Below are positions 8,663 to 17,352 of a DNA stretch of 64,000 nt, piece after piece. This stretch comes from Erythrobacteraceae bacterium (GTDB lineage: Bacteria; Pseudomonadota; Alphaproteobacteria; Sphingomonadales; Sphingomonadaceae), in assembly GCA_027489065.1 (NCBI GenBank), contig JAIYAM010000009.1:88018-152017 (forward strand), read 5' to 3'. Position 1 is the stretch's first letter. Every line of letters begins with the position of its first letter. The notes under the pieces were generated by a model. That model saw nothing but the letters and a program-made list of their open reading frames with translations. It was not told the DNA's origin and searched no databases. The position numbers were made by a program, and so were the translations under genes.

Positions 8663-9472
8663 ATGGGACAATTGCAAGGCAAGACCGCGGTCATTCTGGG
8701 GGCGGCGTCGGAGGGCAACATGGGCCAGACCGTCGCCCGGCTGTTCGCGAAGGAGGGCGCGAAGGTCATGGTGGCTGGCCGCAAGGAAGGCCCGCTTGCT
8801 ACGCTAGCCTCTGAAATTGCTGGCGAATATACCCTGTGCGACATCACCTCCCGCGCCGAGGTCAACGCCATGGCGGACAAGGCGGCGGCCACCTTCGGCC
8901 GCGTCGACATCGCGATCAACACCACCGGCTGGGGCCTGCTCGCCAGCATGGAGGAGATCACCGAGGAGCAGCTCGACCAGATCGTCGCCTTGCAATTCAA
9001 GGGCGTGCACCACTTCCTTCAGGCTTTCGTGCGAGTGATGAGCCAGCAGCAGCCGACCGGCGGGTCGCTGATCAGCCTGTCCTCGGCGACCACCAAGGCG
9101 ATCATCACCAACCATGCCGCCTACATCGGCACCAAGCGCGGCAGCGAGGCGCTGATCGAGTGCGTTGCCAATGATTACGGGCACTTGGGCATCAAGGCCA
9201 ACACCGTCTCGCCCGCCTTCACCGACAGTCCGATGACGCATGAGAGCTTCCAGGTGCCGGGCCTGACCGACGCATTTCTCCCGCGCTATCCGATGGGGCG
9301 GCTCAACACCGTGGACGATGTCGCCCATGCCTGCCTGTGGCTGAGCACCGATCAGGCCTATGTGACGGGGGCCAACATCCAGCCCAATGGCGGCCTGATC
9401 ATGCGCGGCAATCCGCAAGCCGGTGATGTCGCCGCAGCGGTCGGGGCGGCGATGGCGAAGTTGCAGGGGTGA
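8663..9472 (+). CDS. short-chain dehydrogenase/reductase (SDR)
   Basis: A 269-residue classical SDR. The nucleotide motif appears as LGAASEGNMGQTVARLF near residue 12. Strand 4 reads DIAINTTGWG, where NTTG replaces the usual NNAG. The catalytic set is Ser in SLSSATTK and Tyr/Lys in YIGTK. The C-terminus keeps TVSPAFTDSPM and the GGLI terminus. AGGAGA lies 7 bases before the ATG. The unusual TGxxx motif with an inserted acidic residue resembles enoyl-ACP-reductase-like or divergent SDRs. A hydroxy/keto interconversion in the catabolic cluster is likely, but the substrate is unknown. Confidence 0.88.
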   Translation: MGQLQGKTAVILGAASEGNMGQTVARLFAKEGAKVMVAGRKEGPLATLASEIAGEYTLCDITSRAEVNAMADKAAATFGRVDIAINTTGWGLLASMEEITEEQLDQIVALQFKGVHHFLQAFVRVMSQQQPTGGSLISLSSATTKAIITNHAAYIGTKRGSEALIECVANDYGHLGIKANTVSPAFTDSPMTHESFQVPGLTDAFLPRYPMGRLNTVDDVAHACLWLSTDQAYVTGANIQPNGGLIMRGNPQAGDVAAAVGAAMAKLQG

Positions 9473-9480
9473 ACTTGCCT

Positions 9481-9510
9481 GCGGCAGTGTTTCACGTGAA
9501 ACACTGCCGC
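9481..9510. other. parS centromere-like site in a 30-bp perfect palindrome
   Basis: The core TGTTTCACGTGAAACA (9488-9503) is the consensus bacterial parS, the binding site of the ParB CTPase. Here it is extended by seven bases on each side into a 30-bp perfect palindrome. It lies between the stops of two convergent SDR genes, so it may also form a hairpin in both transcripts. ParB loads at parS to organise and segregate the origin region. A second copy lies at 48011. Confidence 0.9.
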
Positions 9511-9519
9511 TGACGCCCA

Positions 9520-9555
9520 TCTGGAGGGGGTCTAACCGGGGTCTGGAGGGGGTCT
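9520..9555. repeat. short direct repeat beside parS
   Basis: TCTGGAGGGGGTCT occurs at 9520-9533 and again at 9542-9555, followed by further GTCTGG hexamers up to about 9575. The spacer carries TCTAACCGGGGTCTG (9531-9545), which recurs at 48086-48100 beside the second parS site. Confidence 0.6.
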
Positions 9556-9596
9556 GGGGCGAGTCTGGCGCAGACTTTGCCGCCGCGAGGCCGCCT

Positions 9597-10373
9597 CTAG
9601 TATTGCGCGGTCCCGCCGTCGACGCTGATCTGCTGGCCGGTGATCCCGCCGCCCGCCTCGCTCGCCAGCAGCACCGCCACCGCGGCGACCTCCTCGACCG
9701 TGTTCGGCCGCTTGATTGCCGAGTCCGCGGCGAACATCGCGATCATCTCGTCCAGCTCCATGCCCATCGCCTTGGCGGTCGCGGGTCCGTTGTTCTTGAT
9801 GATGTCGGTGATGACGATGCCGGGGCAGATCGCATTGACGGTGACGCCTGCCGCACCGACTTCCCGCGCCAGGCTCTTGGTCATGCCGTTCACCGCGTGC
9901 TTGGCGGCGGAGTAGGCCGTCAGCACCGGCTTGCCGTGCTTGCCCTCCATCGACGAGATGTTGATGATCCGGCCATGGCCCTTGTCGAGCATGGTCGGAA
10001 GCGCGCGCCTTGAAGCCCAGAAGGTCGAATAGACGTTCCACTTCATCGCCTCGTCGAAGGCGTGGTCGGAGAGGTTGACGAGCGGCTGGAGATCGCCCGC
10101 GCCGCCCGCATTGTTCACCAGAATGTCGAGCGTGCCGAAATGGGCGACCACCTTGTCGACGAAGCCTTCGAGGTCGGACTGCTCCATCACGTCGCCTGCG
10201 ATGAAGATCGCGTTGTCGCCCGCTCCCAGCTCTTCGAGCACCTTGGCGCCCTTTTCCGGGTTCCGCGCGAACAGCGCGACCTTGGCGCCCTCGGCAAGGA
10301 AAGCCTCGGCGATGCCGCGCCCCATGCCCGCCGTGCCCCCGGTGATCGCGGCGATTTTGCCGGTGAGTTTCAT
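9597..10373 (-). CDS. short-chain dehydrogenase/reductase (SDR)
   Basis: A 258-residue classical SDR starting MKLTGKIAAITGGTAGMGRGIAEAF (TGGTAGMG cofactor motif). It has DILVNNAGGAGD, catalytic Ser in NISSMEG, Tyr and Lys in AYSAAKHAV, then NAICPGIVITD and a C-terminal GQQISVDGGTAQY. The start at 10373 is preceded by AGAGGAAG. It fits 3-ketoacyl-reductase or 3-hydroxyacyl/hydroxysteroid dehydrogenase-like enzymes. It converges on the SDR at 8663 across the parS site. Just upstream lies a palindromic repeat (10386-10491). Confidence 0.92.
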   Translation of the reverse strand: MKLTGKIAAITGGTAGMGRGIAEAFLAEGAKVALFARNPEKGAKVLEELGAGDNAIFIAGDVMEQSDLEGFVDKVVAHFGTLDILVNNAGGAGDLQPLVNLSDHAFDEAMKWNVYSTFWASRRALPTMLDKGHGRIINISSMEGKHGKPVLTAYSAAKHAVNGMTKSLAREVGAAGVTVNAICPGIVITDIIKNNGPATAKAMGMELDEMIAMFAADSAIKRPNTVEEVAAVAVLLASEAGGGITGQQISVDGGTAQY

Positions 10374-10385
10374 TGCGCTTCCTCT

Positions 10386-10491
10386 CGTCATTGCGAGCCG
10401 CAGGCGAAGCAATCCATGGACTGGCGTTGCTCCCGGGTGCGGCGGCAGTCCATGGATTGCCGCGTCGCCCTTCGGGCTCCTCGCAATGACG
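10386..10491. repeat. palindromic interspersed repeat, copy 1
   Basis: Terminal inverted repeats CGTCATTGCGAG (10386-10397) and CTCGCAATGACG (10480-10491) enclose a second perfect inverted pair, GCAATCCATGGACTG (10409-10423) and CAGTCCATGGATTGC (10446-10460). It lies in the gap between two divergent genes. Copy 2 is at 12194-12286 and a reduced copy at about 17894-17916. No transposase is present, so it resembles a REP/MITE-like element. Confidence 0.85.
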
Positions 10492-10571
10492 AATAGGGTG
10501 ATGGGTGGGGCAGCGCACCTTGCCAAAATGACGGGTTGCCCGAAGCGCCTCGCGGGGCGTCTAGTCGCCGC

Positions 10572-12191
10572 ATGGACACTGTCGACGTCATCATCCTCGG
10601 CACCGGCGCCGCCGGCATGTCGGCCGCCCTTGCCGCCCACGAAGCCGGCGCATCCGTCGCGCTGGTCGAGCGCTGGGACCGCATCGGCGGCACCTCGGCG
10701 ATTTCGGGCGGGGTGATCTGGGTCGCGGACAACCCCCGGATGCGCGCCGCCGGGATGGAGGACAGCCGCGCGGAGGCGCTCGCCTATTTCCGCAGCTTGG
10801 ATCACGGCGATCTCGTGGACGAGACGCTGGAGGCCTTCGTCGACAGGGGGCCGGAGGCGCTGGCCTTTCTGGAGAACGCAGGCGCGCTCGCCGTCTCGGT
10901 GCTGCCGGGCTATCCCGACTATTACCTCGACCGTCCGGGCGCGAAGCCGCAAGGTTCGCGCGCGCTCGACCATGACCTGTTTTCGCTGGGCGATCTCGGC
11001 GAATGGGCCGCGAAAATCTACGCCATCGAGGAGCCCAAGCCGCTGATGCTGCGCGAAACGCCGCTCGGCGGCGCGAGTGCGATGCCGCCGATGGAGGTGC
11101 TGGGCCAGCGCATGGCGGCGCGGCAATGCGGGTTCGGGCAGGCGATGGTGGCGCGGCTGCTCAAGGCCTGCCTCGACCGGGGCATCGTGCCGGTGCTGGG
11201 CGTCGAGACCAAGCGCCTCGTCAAGGACGGCGAGCGCATCACCGGGATCGAAGGCGAGCGGGACAGCAAGCCCTTCGCACTCTCAGCAAGGCGCGGCGTC
11301 ATCATCACCACCGGCGGTTTCGAGTGGGACACCGAACTGCGCCAGACCTTCCTGCGCGGGCCTGTCACCGCACCCGCCAGCCCGCCCACCGGCACCGGCG
11401 GCGGATTGAAGCTGGCGATGGCGGCGGGCGCGAAGCTCGGCAACATGACCAGCGCATGGTGGGCGCCGACGCTCGTCACGCCCGACGCGCCGTGGGCCAC
11501 CGGCGAGAGCCGCGCACAGATCATCCTGATCGAACGCACCGTGCCGCACAGCATCATGGTCAATCGCTCCGCGCGGCGGTTCTGCAACGAGGCGGCGAAT
11601 TACTCGGCGCTGGGGGGCGTGTTCCACCAGTTCGACCCGGCGAGCTACGACTACGCGAACTTGCCCGCGTATCTCGTCTTCGACGCGCAATATGCCGCGC
11701 GCTATCCGTTGGGCACGCGCCAGCCGGGGCAGCCGATGCCCGACTGGGTGGCGCGGGCCGATACGCTCGAGGCGCTCGCCGGGCAGATCGGCCTGGACGG
11801 CGCAGCGCTGGTGGAGACCGTCGCCCGCTTCAACGTCCACGCCGACGAAGGCCATGATCCCGATTTCGGGCGCGGGACGAGCGCCTATGACCACTTCTAC
11901 GGCGACCGCTCGCGGGAGGGCACGGCGGTGACGCTGGGCGCTATCCGGGAAGCGCCGTTCTACGCGGTGGAGATTTCCTCGGGCCTGCTCGGCACCAACG
12001 GCGGGCCGCGCACCGATGGGCAGGCGCGCATCCTCGGCCATGACGGCGCGCCGATCCCGGGGCTGCTCGGGGCGGGCAATGCCATCGCCTGCCCCACGGG
12101 CGGGATCTATGCCGGGGCGGGCGGGACGCTCGGGCCGGCGCTGACCTTCGGGTATATCGCCGGGCGGACGGCGGCTTTGGCGAACCTTTAA
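10572..12191 (+). CDS. FAD-dependent oxidoreductase, 3-ketosteroid dehydrogenase/fumarate reductase family
   Basis: A 539-residue flavoprotein. The dinucleotide fold VIILGTGAAGMSAALAA starts at residue 6, which is why the ATG at 10572 was chosen over an earlier in-frame ATG at 10536. VERWDRIGGTSAISGGVIW is the conserved FAD loop. The C-terminal region GGIYAGAGGTLGPALTFGYIAG corresponds to the Tyr-x3-Gly catalytic stretch of 3-ketosteroid-delta1-dehydrogenases. It therefore probably inserts a double bond next to a ketone, or reduces one, in a cyclic substrate. It stands alone between two repeat copies. The steroid assignment is an analogy; other cyclic ketones are equally possible. Confidence 0.85.
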   Translation: MDTVDVIILGTGAAGMSAALAAHEAGASVALVERWDRIGGTSAISGGVIWVADNPRMRAAGMEDSRAEALAYFRSLDHGDLVDETLEAFVDRGPEALAFLENAGALAVSVLPGYPDYYLDRPGAKPQGSRALDHDLFSLGDLGEWAAKIYAIEEPKPLMLRETPLGGASAMPPMEVLGQRMAARQCGFGQAMVARLLKACLDRGIVPVLGVETKRLVKDGERITGIEGERDSKPFALSARRGVIITTGGFEWDTELRQTFLRGPVTAPASPPTGTGGGLKLAMAAGAKLGNMTSAWWAPTLVTPDAPWATGESRAQIILIERTVPHSIMVNRSARRFCNEAANYSALGGVFHQFDPASYDYANLPAYLVFDAQYAARYPLGTRQPGQPMPDWVARADTLEALAGQIGLDGAALVETVARFNVHADEGHDPDFGRGTSAYDHFYGDRSREGTAVTLGAIREAPFYAVEISSGLLGTNGGPRTDGQARILGHDGAPIPGLLGAGNAIACPTGGIYAGAGGTLGPALTFGYIAGRTAALANL

Positions 12192-12193
12192 TT

Positions 12194-12286
12194 CGTCATT
12201 GCGAGCCGAAGGCGAAGCAATCCATGGACCGAGCGCGCAATTGCAGAGCGCGGGTGATGGATTGCTTCGCTGCGCTCGCAATGACG
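12194..12286. repeat. palindromic interspersed repeat, copy 2
   Basis: Same terminal repeats as copy 1: CGTCATTGCGAG (12194-12205) and CTCGCAATGACG (12275-12286), with GAAGCAATCCATGGAC inside. The inner right arm is GATGGATTGCTTCGC. The element begins 3 bases after a rightward stop codon and ends 12 bases before a leftward one, so it could fold in both transcripts and act as a terminator or mRNA stabiliser. Confidence 0.85.
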
Positions 12287-12298
12287 AGGGAGGGAGAG

Positions 12299-13633
12299 TT
12301 ACTCCCCCACCCAGCGATCGATCGTGTCGTGGAAGAACCGCACCCGCGCCTCCTGCCCGGCGAGGTGCCCGCCCTTGTAGCCGCGTGATCTGAGGCCCTT
12401 CTGCTGCTCGCTCCAGATCGACACGTCCTGATCGATGCCGGGGCCGCAGGAGAGTTCGCCCACCTTGCCGCGCTTGTGCTCGACCGTGGCGGTGCGGTCG
12501 ACCTCCTGGCCCATCGAATAGCTGAAGTAGCGGTCCTCGCCTTCCGGGAACCACGTGAAGTACCACATGTCGAAGAAGCACTTCTCGGGGTCGGTCGGGT
12601 GCGGGTCGGCGCGCAGCCAGATGCAGCCGTCGGGCTTCAGGCTGAAGCTGATGTTCGGGAAGATCGTGTAGTGGAAGTGATCGGTAAGCTGCGCGTCGTG
12701 GAAGGCGGCGTAGTCGTAGCCCTTGGCCGCGCCGTGTTGCCGCTTGGCCTGCTGGAGCGCCTCGCGGGTGCGCAGCGGATCATCGCGGAAGTCCTCGGGA
12801 TCGAGGCCCCAGTAAGTGAGCTCGCGGCTCATCATGGTCAGCACGGTGTCGGTGTGGCCGCGCAAGCTGCGCGCCGGGCGCGAACCGGGCATGAACATGC
12901 GGGCATGGCCGTGCGGGGCATAGAGGTCGAACTGGCACTCGCGGTAGGACTGCTCCATCACGAAGCGGGTCTGCGGGTGGACGAAGGGCAGGTGGTAGGA
13001 CTCGTTGAAATTGTCCTGCACGCATTTCCAGTTCCAGTCGCCCTCCAGCGTCACCCAGTGGGTGCGGTGCATCGCCTCCATGTTGTAGAGCGCCAGCTGC
13101 GGGCCGACAGGGCCGAGATGCTGGGCGAGCGGGGTCGCCTGCGGATCGAGATTGACCCACACGAAGCCGGCGAAGACCTCGCATTGGACCTCCTCCAGCG
13201 TCACCTTCCCGCACGGATTGCCGCCGGCGAAATCCTCGGGGCAGGGGACGAAATTGAGCGCGCCTTCCGGGGTGAAGCGCCAGCCGTGATAGGAACAGGC
13301 GATGCGCTTGGAATGGCCTTCCTCCTCCATGACGAGGCGTTTTCCGCGGTGCGGGCAGACATTGTAGAAGGCACGGATGCGGTGATCCTCGCCGCAGGTG
13401 ACGAGGATGCTCTCGCGCCCGATCTCGTAGGTGAAGAAGTCGCCGGGCTTGCTCACTTGGCTCGCAAGACCGCCGATCAGCCACGCCTTGGTCCAGATGC
13501 CGTCCCACTCGCGCGCCATGAACTCATGGCTCCAGTAGCGGCTGCCCTCGATCGGGCGGTCCGACAGCGCCGGCATGGGCTGCGGCGTCATGTCGATCCG
13601 CTGCGGAGCGGCGGGCCTGAGGACCGTGGCCAT
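12299..13633 (-). CDS. Rieske non-heme iron ring-hydroxylating oxygenase, alpha subunit
   Basis: A 444-residue oxygenase component. The Rieske 2Fe-2S ligands are Cys93-His95 (CPHRG) and Cys113-His116 (CSYHGW). The mononuclear iron site is in DNFNESYHLPFVH, around residue 220, with two His and a downstream acidic ligand. It starts at 13633, 2 bases after the P450 stop. There is no beta subunit or reductase nearby, which fits alpha-only enzymes such as those acting on steroids, carnitine-like or aromatic ethers. It probably hydroxylates or demethylates a substrate together with the co-transcribed P450. Electron donors must be encoded elsewhere. Confidence 0.92.
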   Translation of the reverse strand: MATVLRPAAPQRIDMTPQPMPALSDRPIEGSRYWSHEFMAREWDGIWTKAWLIGGLASQVSKPGDFFTYEIGRESILVTCGEDHRIRAFYNVCPHRGKRLVMEEEGHSKRIACSYHGWRFTPEGALNFVPCPEDFAGGNPCGKVTLEEVQCEVFAGFVWVNLDPQATPLAQHLGPVGPQLALYNMEAMHRTHWVTLEGDWNWKCVQDNFNESYHLPFVHPQTRFVMEQSYRECQFDLYAPHGHARMFMPGSRPARSLRGHTDTVLTMMSRELTYWGLDPEDFRDDPLRTREALQQAKRQHGAAKGYDYAAFHDAQLTDHFHYTIFPNISFSLKPDGCIWLRADPHPTDPEKCFFDMWYFTWFPEGEDRYFSYSMGQEVDRTATVEHKRGKVGELSCGPGIDQDVSIWSEQQKGLRSRGYKGGHLAGQEARVRFFHDTIDRWVGE

Positions 13634-13635
13634 CC

Positions 13636-14922
13636 TCAGCGCCTCTTCGGCTCGAAGGTGATGTGGAGCTGTTTGAGCGAGCGCAGCAGGAAGTGCGGGT
13701 GGTAGGTGAAGTCGTTCTTGCCTTCTGCGAACCACATGTCCTCGAAGCGGTCGACCACCGCCTGGAAGCCCCAGGTGAGCTCCCGCCGGGCGAGCGGCGC
13801 GCCGAGGCAATGGTGCGTGCCCGACCCGAAGGCCAGGTGCGCGCCCGCCTTGGGCCGGTCGAGATCGAGCTTTTCGGGGCATTCGAAGAAGCGTTCGTCG
13901 CGGTTGGCCGCGCCGTAGCGCACGTTGATCACCGATCCGGCGGGGATCGTCACGCCGTCCAGCTCCACATCCGCATGGGTGAACCGCATCAGCGATTGCA
14001 CCGGGCTTTCGAGCCGCAGCACTTCCTCGACGAAGGTGCGCATGTACTTGTCGGGATCGGCCTTCAATTTGGCCCAGACGTCCTTGTTCTCGATCAGCAG
14101 CTTCATCCCCGCCGCGAGCGCATTGGTGGTGGTCTCGCTGCCGCCCACGAAGGTGTCGGCCATCATCTCGGCGTGGAGTTCGTTGTCGTTGAGGGGCCGC
14201 CCCCAGCCTTCGATCACGGTGTTGACCAGCACCGAAATCAGCGAGCCATCGGGATGCTCGCGCAGGCGTTCGAAGATCGGCTGGAAATAGTGCTGCGCCT
14301 CGATCTCGCGGTCGACCATCTCGAGGTGCTTGTCCTCGGGCAGCATCAGCGAGATGCGCTGGAAGAAGGCGTCGGTCCAGCCCTTGATCCGCCACATGTC
14401 CTCGCGTGCCGCGCCCATCTGCTCGCCGATGATGAACAGCGGCAGCGGCACGCAGAACTGGCGCACCCAGTCGCAATGGCCGTCATCCACGAACTCGTCG
14501 ATCAGCTCGTAGGCGAGGGTTTCGACGCGCGGGTCGATGTCCTTGATGCGGGAGGGCTTGAACGCCTCGTTGAACATCGCGCGCATCTGCTTGTGGTTGG
14601 GATCATCGCGCCCGGCCAGCGTCGGCGCGGGGAGCCAGCCCTTCTCCCTGAACCGCTCGGCGACCTTGCGCCCGCGCTCCATGTCCACCGGACTGGCGCG
14701 CATCAGCTCGCTGAGCGCGGTCGAGGGGAAGCGCGCGGGGTCCATCAGCACCTCGCGCACGTGGTCGTAGCGGCTGATCACCCAGATCTGCGTGCCGGGG
14801 ATGTTGTAGACCGGGGCCTCGTCACGCAGCTGCTTGTAGGCGTCGTAGGGGCACTGCTGGAGCTCGGGATCGAAGAGGTTGATCACCGGGGTCGCCGGGC
14901 TCTCTGGCGCTTGCGTGGCCAT
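13636..14922 (-). CDS. cytochrome P450
   Basis: A 428-residue soluble P450. The I-helix reads FVGGSETTTNAL, the ExxR motif EEVLRLESP, and the heme loop FGSGTHHCLG at 365-374 with Cys372. The ATG at 14922 overlaps the stop of the AhpD-like gene by one base (TGATG), and the Rieske gene follows after 2 bases, so the three form one operon. The long N-terminal extension possible upstream in the same frame belongs to the neighbour in another frame and was rejected. Substrate unknown. Two mono-oxygenating systems in a single operon suggest successive hydroxylations. Confidence 0.93.
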   Translation of the reverse strand: MATQAPESPATPVINLFDPELQQCPYDAYKQLRDEAPVYNIPGTQIWVISRYDHVREVLMDPARFPSTALSELMRASPVDMERGRKVAERFREKGWLPAPTLAGRDDPNHKQMRAMFNEAFKPSRIKDIDPRVETLAYELIDEFVDDGHCDWVRQFCVPLPLFIIGEQMGAAREDMWRIKGWTDAFFQRISLMLPEDKHLEMVDREIEAQHYFQPIFERLREHPDGSLISVLVNTVIEGWGRPLNDNELHAEMMADTFVGGSETTTNALAAGMKLLIENKDVWAKLKADPDKYMRTFVEEVLRLESPVQSLMRFTHADVELDGVTIPAGSVINVRYGAANRDERFFECPEKLDLDRPKAGAHLAFGSGTHHCLGAPLARRELTWGFQAVVDRFEDMWFAEGKNDFTYHPHFLLRSLKQLHITFEPKRR

Positions 14923-15509
14923 CAGCGCACCTCGATCTTGTCCGCGCCCCAGGGCGCGATTGTCTCGGCGGTCTTGAAGGCCTCGGGCAATTCCTCGACC
15001 ATGTGCCAGGTCGCGGCAAGCCTGCCGAAGCCGACGAAGAAGGCCACCGTCATGCCCAGCTCGACGATCTGCGCCTCGCTGAAATGCTGGCGCAGGTCGG
15101 CATACATCGCGTCGTCGATCGCGAGGTGATCGGTCGCCATCAGCTCGCCGTAACGGATCGCGACCTTTTCGGTGGCGGTGAGGTTTGCGGCCTCCTGCGG
15201 GCGCTCGAGTGAGCACACCAGACCTTCCGTGACGCCGTCCGCCACCGCGTCGGAATAGCGGATCGCCATGCAGGAGCGGCACTGGTTGAAGAAGGCGACG
15301 CGCAGCCGCACCAGCTCCACCAGCCGGTCCGGCAGGGTGCGATTGCGCTTCAGCGCCCCGCCTAAGCCCATCAGCCCCAGCGCCTGTTCCGGACAATGCG
15401 CGAAGTAGCGGGTGAGGCCCTGTTCGAGATCGGTCAGGTTGTCCGGCTGGATGGCGGCGACAAGGCGCGCGTCCCACTGGTCCGGCGCCAGCTTTTCGAT
15501 ACGGCTCAC
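14922..15509 (-). CDS. carboxymuconolactone decarboxylase / AhpD-like protein
   Basis: A 195-residue helical protein with the AhpD core: ELVRLRVAFFNQCRSCMAIRYSDAV contains the CxxC redox pair plus the conserved His-position region, and LTATEKVAIRYGELMATD follows. Family members are peroxidase reductants or decarboxylases, and many have unknown roles in catabolic clusters. The start is GTG at 15509, chosen because GGGGAGAGAGAG precedes it. It leads the AhpD-P450-Rieske operon. It could protect the oxygenases from peroxides or act on a lactone, but the sequence does not decide this. Confidence 0.85.
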   Translation of the reverse strand: MSRIEKLAPDQWDARLVAAIQPDNLTDLEQGLTRYFAHCPEQALGLMGLGGALKRNRTLPDRLVELVRLRVAFFNQCRSCMAIRYSDAVADGVTEGLVCSLERPQEAANLTATEKVAIRYGELMATDHLAIDDAMYADLRQHFSEAQIVELGMTVAFFVGFGRLAATWHMVEELPEAFKTAETIAPWGADKIEVR

Positions 15510-15577
15510 GGCTCTCTCTCCCCATTCGGCACTGGCAAATTAGCCCGTTTCCGTAAGGTCGAGGCTGGGGGACAACC

Positions 15578-16954
15578 TTGGCCACAGCAATTGGCGGATT
15601 CGCTAAGCGAACCGTCCCGCAGGGGAGAGCGGACTTGCAGGCGGACGCACCGCAGTCATTGGCAGAGGTCGATCTGTTCGCCCCCGGCGCGCAGGAGCAC
15701 TGGTATGCGGCCTATGCGATCCTTCACGAACAGGCGCCGGTGCAGCGCCTTGCGGGCGAAGGCCTGACGCCGGGCACCGATGCCTTCGTGCTCACCAAAT
15801 ACGACGACATTTCCCGCGTGGTGAAGGACTGGGACCGTTTCCCGCCGACGCTCTCGCTGCTGGTCGCGCACATCCAGCAATCGGGGGAGATGCCCACGCA
15901 TATTCCCGATATCGACGCGATGGTCGCCTCGATCGTCTCGCTGCGGCCCGACCCCGAAATGTGGCGCGCGCATCGCAAGGAGCTGACCGATCCGTGGGTC
16001 GGGCCGGGCTGCACGCGGCACACGGGCATGATCACGCGCCATGTCGATGATCTGATCGCCGGGATGCTGGCGAAGGCGCGCGCCGAAGAGGTGGTGGACT
16101 TCGTCGCCGACTTTGCCCGCCCCTTGCCGCAGCGGGTGATGGCAAGCGTGCTCGGCTTCCCGCTGGAGGACATCCCGCGCCTCGAACAATGGGGCAATGC
16201 GCAGGTCATGTCCTATGTGATCGGGACGACCCACAAGAACATCCTCACGCCCGAGCAATCGGCCGAGAAGTTCCGGCTGCTGGCGGGCATGAAGGAGTAT
16301 GTCGCCGAGAAAACGCGCGAGAAGCGCGCCGCCCCGCAGGACGACATGATCAGCTTCCTGACGCAGGTCGAATACACGCCGCTGGGCCGCAAGCTCACCG
16401 ACGACGAGATCAACGGCGTGGTCTACGCGATGGTGATCGGCGGGCTGGAGACCACGCAATATGCCATCGCCGAACAGGCGCAGCTGCTGTGCGAGCGGCC
16501 GGCGATATTCGGTCAGCTTCGGGGTGACCGCGCGGCGATCCGCACCTTCATCGAGGAAGGGATGCGGCTGCGCTCGCCCACGCAGGGGCTTTCCACCCGC
16601 ATCTGTGCGCAGGACGAGGTGTTCCAGGGGGTCGCGGTGCCAGCCGGGTCGATGCTCCACCTGCGCTGGGCGGCGGCGAATATCGACGCCGACGAGTTCG
16701 AGGACCCGTTGGACCTCAAGCTCGACCGCAAGGCCGCGACCCGCCACCTCGCCTTCAGCCAGGGGCCGCGTTCGTGTCCGGGATCGAACATCTCGCGGCT
16801 CGAACAGATGATCGCGTGGGACCGCCTGTGCGATGCCTTCGCCGACATGACCTACGCGCCCGGCAACGACTTCACCCATCAGGGCGGGATCATGCTCGGC
16901 ATCCACCGCCTGATGCTCACCCTCACACCCGCCCGACAGGAGGCCCAAGGATGA
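15578..16954 (+). CDS. cytochrome P450
   Basis: A 458-residue P450, longer than the other two because of the N-terminal segment. I-helix VIGGLETTQYAI, ExxR in EEGMRLRSP, heme loop FSQGPRSCPG at 393-402 with Cys400. No usable ATG lies near the N-terminus; TTG at 15578 with GGGGGA upstream was taken as the start. It is divergent from the AhpD-P450-Rieske operon and overlaps the next gene by 4 bases (ATGA). The Leu in GGLETT replaces the usual acid/polar residue before Glu-Thr, which may affect substrate fit. Confidence 0.9.
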   Translation: MATAIGGFAKRTVPQGRADLQADAPQSLAEVDLFAPGAQEHWYAAYAILHEQAPVQRLAGEGLTPGTDAFVLTKYDDISRVVKDWDRFPPTLSLLVAHIQQSGEMPTHIPDIDAMVASIVSLRPDPEMWRAHRKELTDPWVGPGCTRHTGMITRHVDDLIAGMLAKARAEEVVDFVADFARPLPQRVMASVLGFPLEDIPRLEQWGNAQVMSYVIGTTHKNILTPEQSAEKFRLLAGMKEYVAEKTREKRAAPQDDMISFLTQVEYTPLGRKLTDDEINGVVYAMVIGGLETTQYAIAEQAQLLCERPAIFGQLRGDRAAIRTFIEEGMRLRSPTQGLSTRICAQDEVFQGVAVPAGSMLHLRWAAANIDADEFEDPLDLKLDRKAATRHLAFSQGPRSCPGSNISRLEQMIAWDRLCDAFADMTYAPGNDFTHQGGIMLGIHRLMLTLTPARQEAQG

Positions 16955-17352
16955 CCACACTGCTCGCCCATATCCAGATCCAGCCCGGCAAGGAGGCCAA
17001 GTGGGAAGGGATCATGCACGACATGGTGCGCGAGACCTTCGGCACCGAGGAAGGCGTGCTGCGCTACGAATACTGGAAGGGGCAGGAGCCGCTGACCTAT
17101 TACTGCCTGCTGAGCTTCAGGGACAAATGGGCCTTCTACCACCACCAGATGTCCGACCACCACGAGGGCCACGATTTCGCCGACGTGCTGGCCGGGATCA
17201 AGCTGGAATATGTCGGCCCGGTAGAAGGCGCAGGCGGAGACCTGCCGCCGACCACCGATCCCGCGCTGCCCGATGACGCGAGCGAGGCGATGCGGACCGC
17301 GCAGGAGCGGTTCCCCCTCTCGATTCCCGCATGGTGGAGTGGCCGCGCATGA
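16951..17352 (+). CDS. ABM-domain (dimeric alpha-beta barrel) protein
   Basis: A 133-residue protein starting MTTLLAHIQIQPGKEAKWEGIMHDM, the first strand and helix of the ABM fold, with EEGVLRYEYWKGQEPLTYYCLLSF as the core. The His-rich stretch YHHQMSDHHEGHDF is notable and could bind metal or a carboxylate substrate. It is translationally coupled to both neighbours by ATGA overlaps, so P450, ABM and SnoaL proteins are made together. It may be a small cofactor-free oxygenase or a partner that handles the P450 product. Confidence 0.8.
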   Translation: MTTLLAHIQIQPGKEAKWEGIMHDMVRETFGTEEGVLRYEYWKGQEPLTYYCLLSFRDKWAFYHHQMSDHHEGHDFADVLAGIKLEYVGPVEGAGGDLPPTTDPALPDDASEAMRTAQERFPLSIPAWWSGRA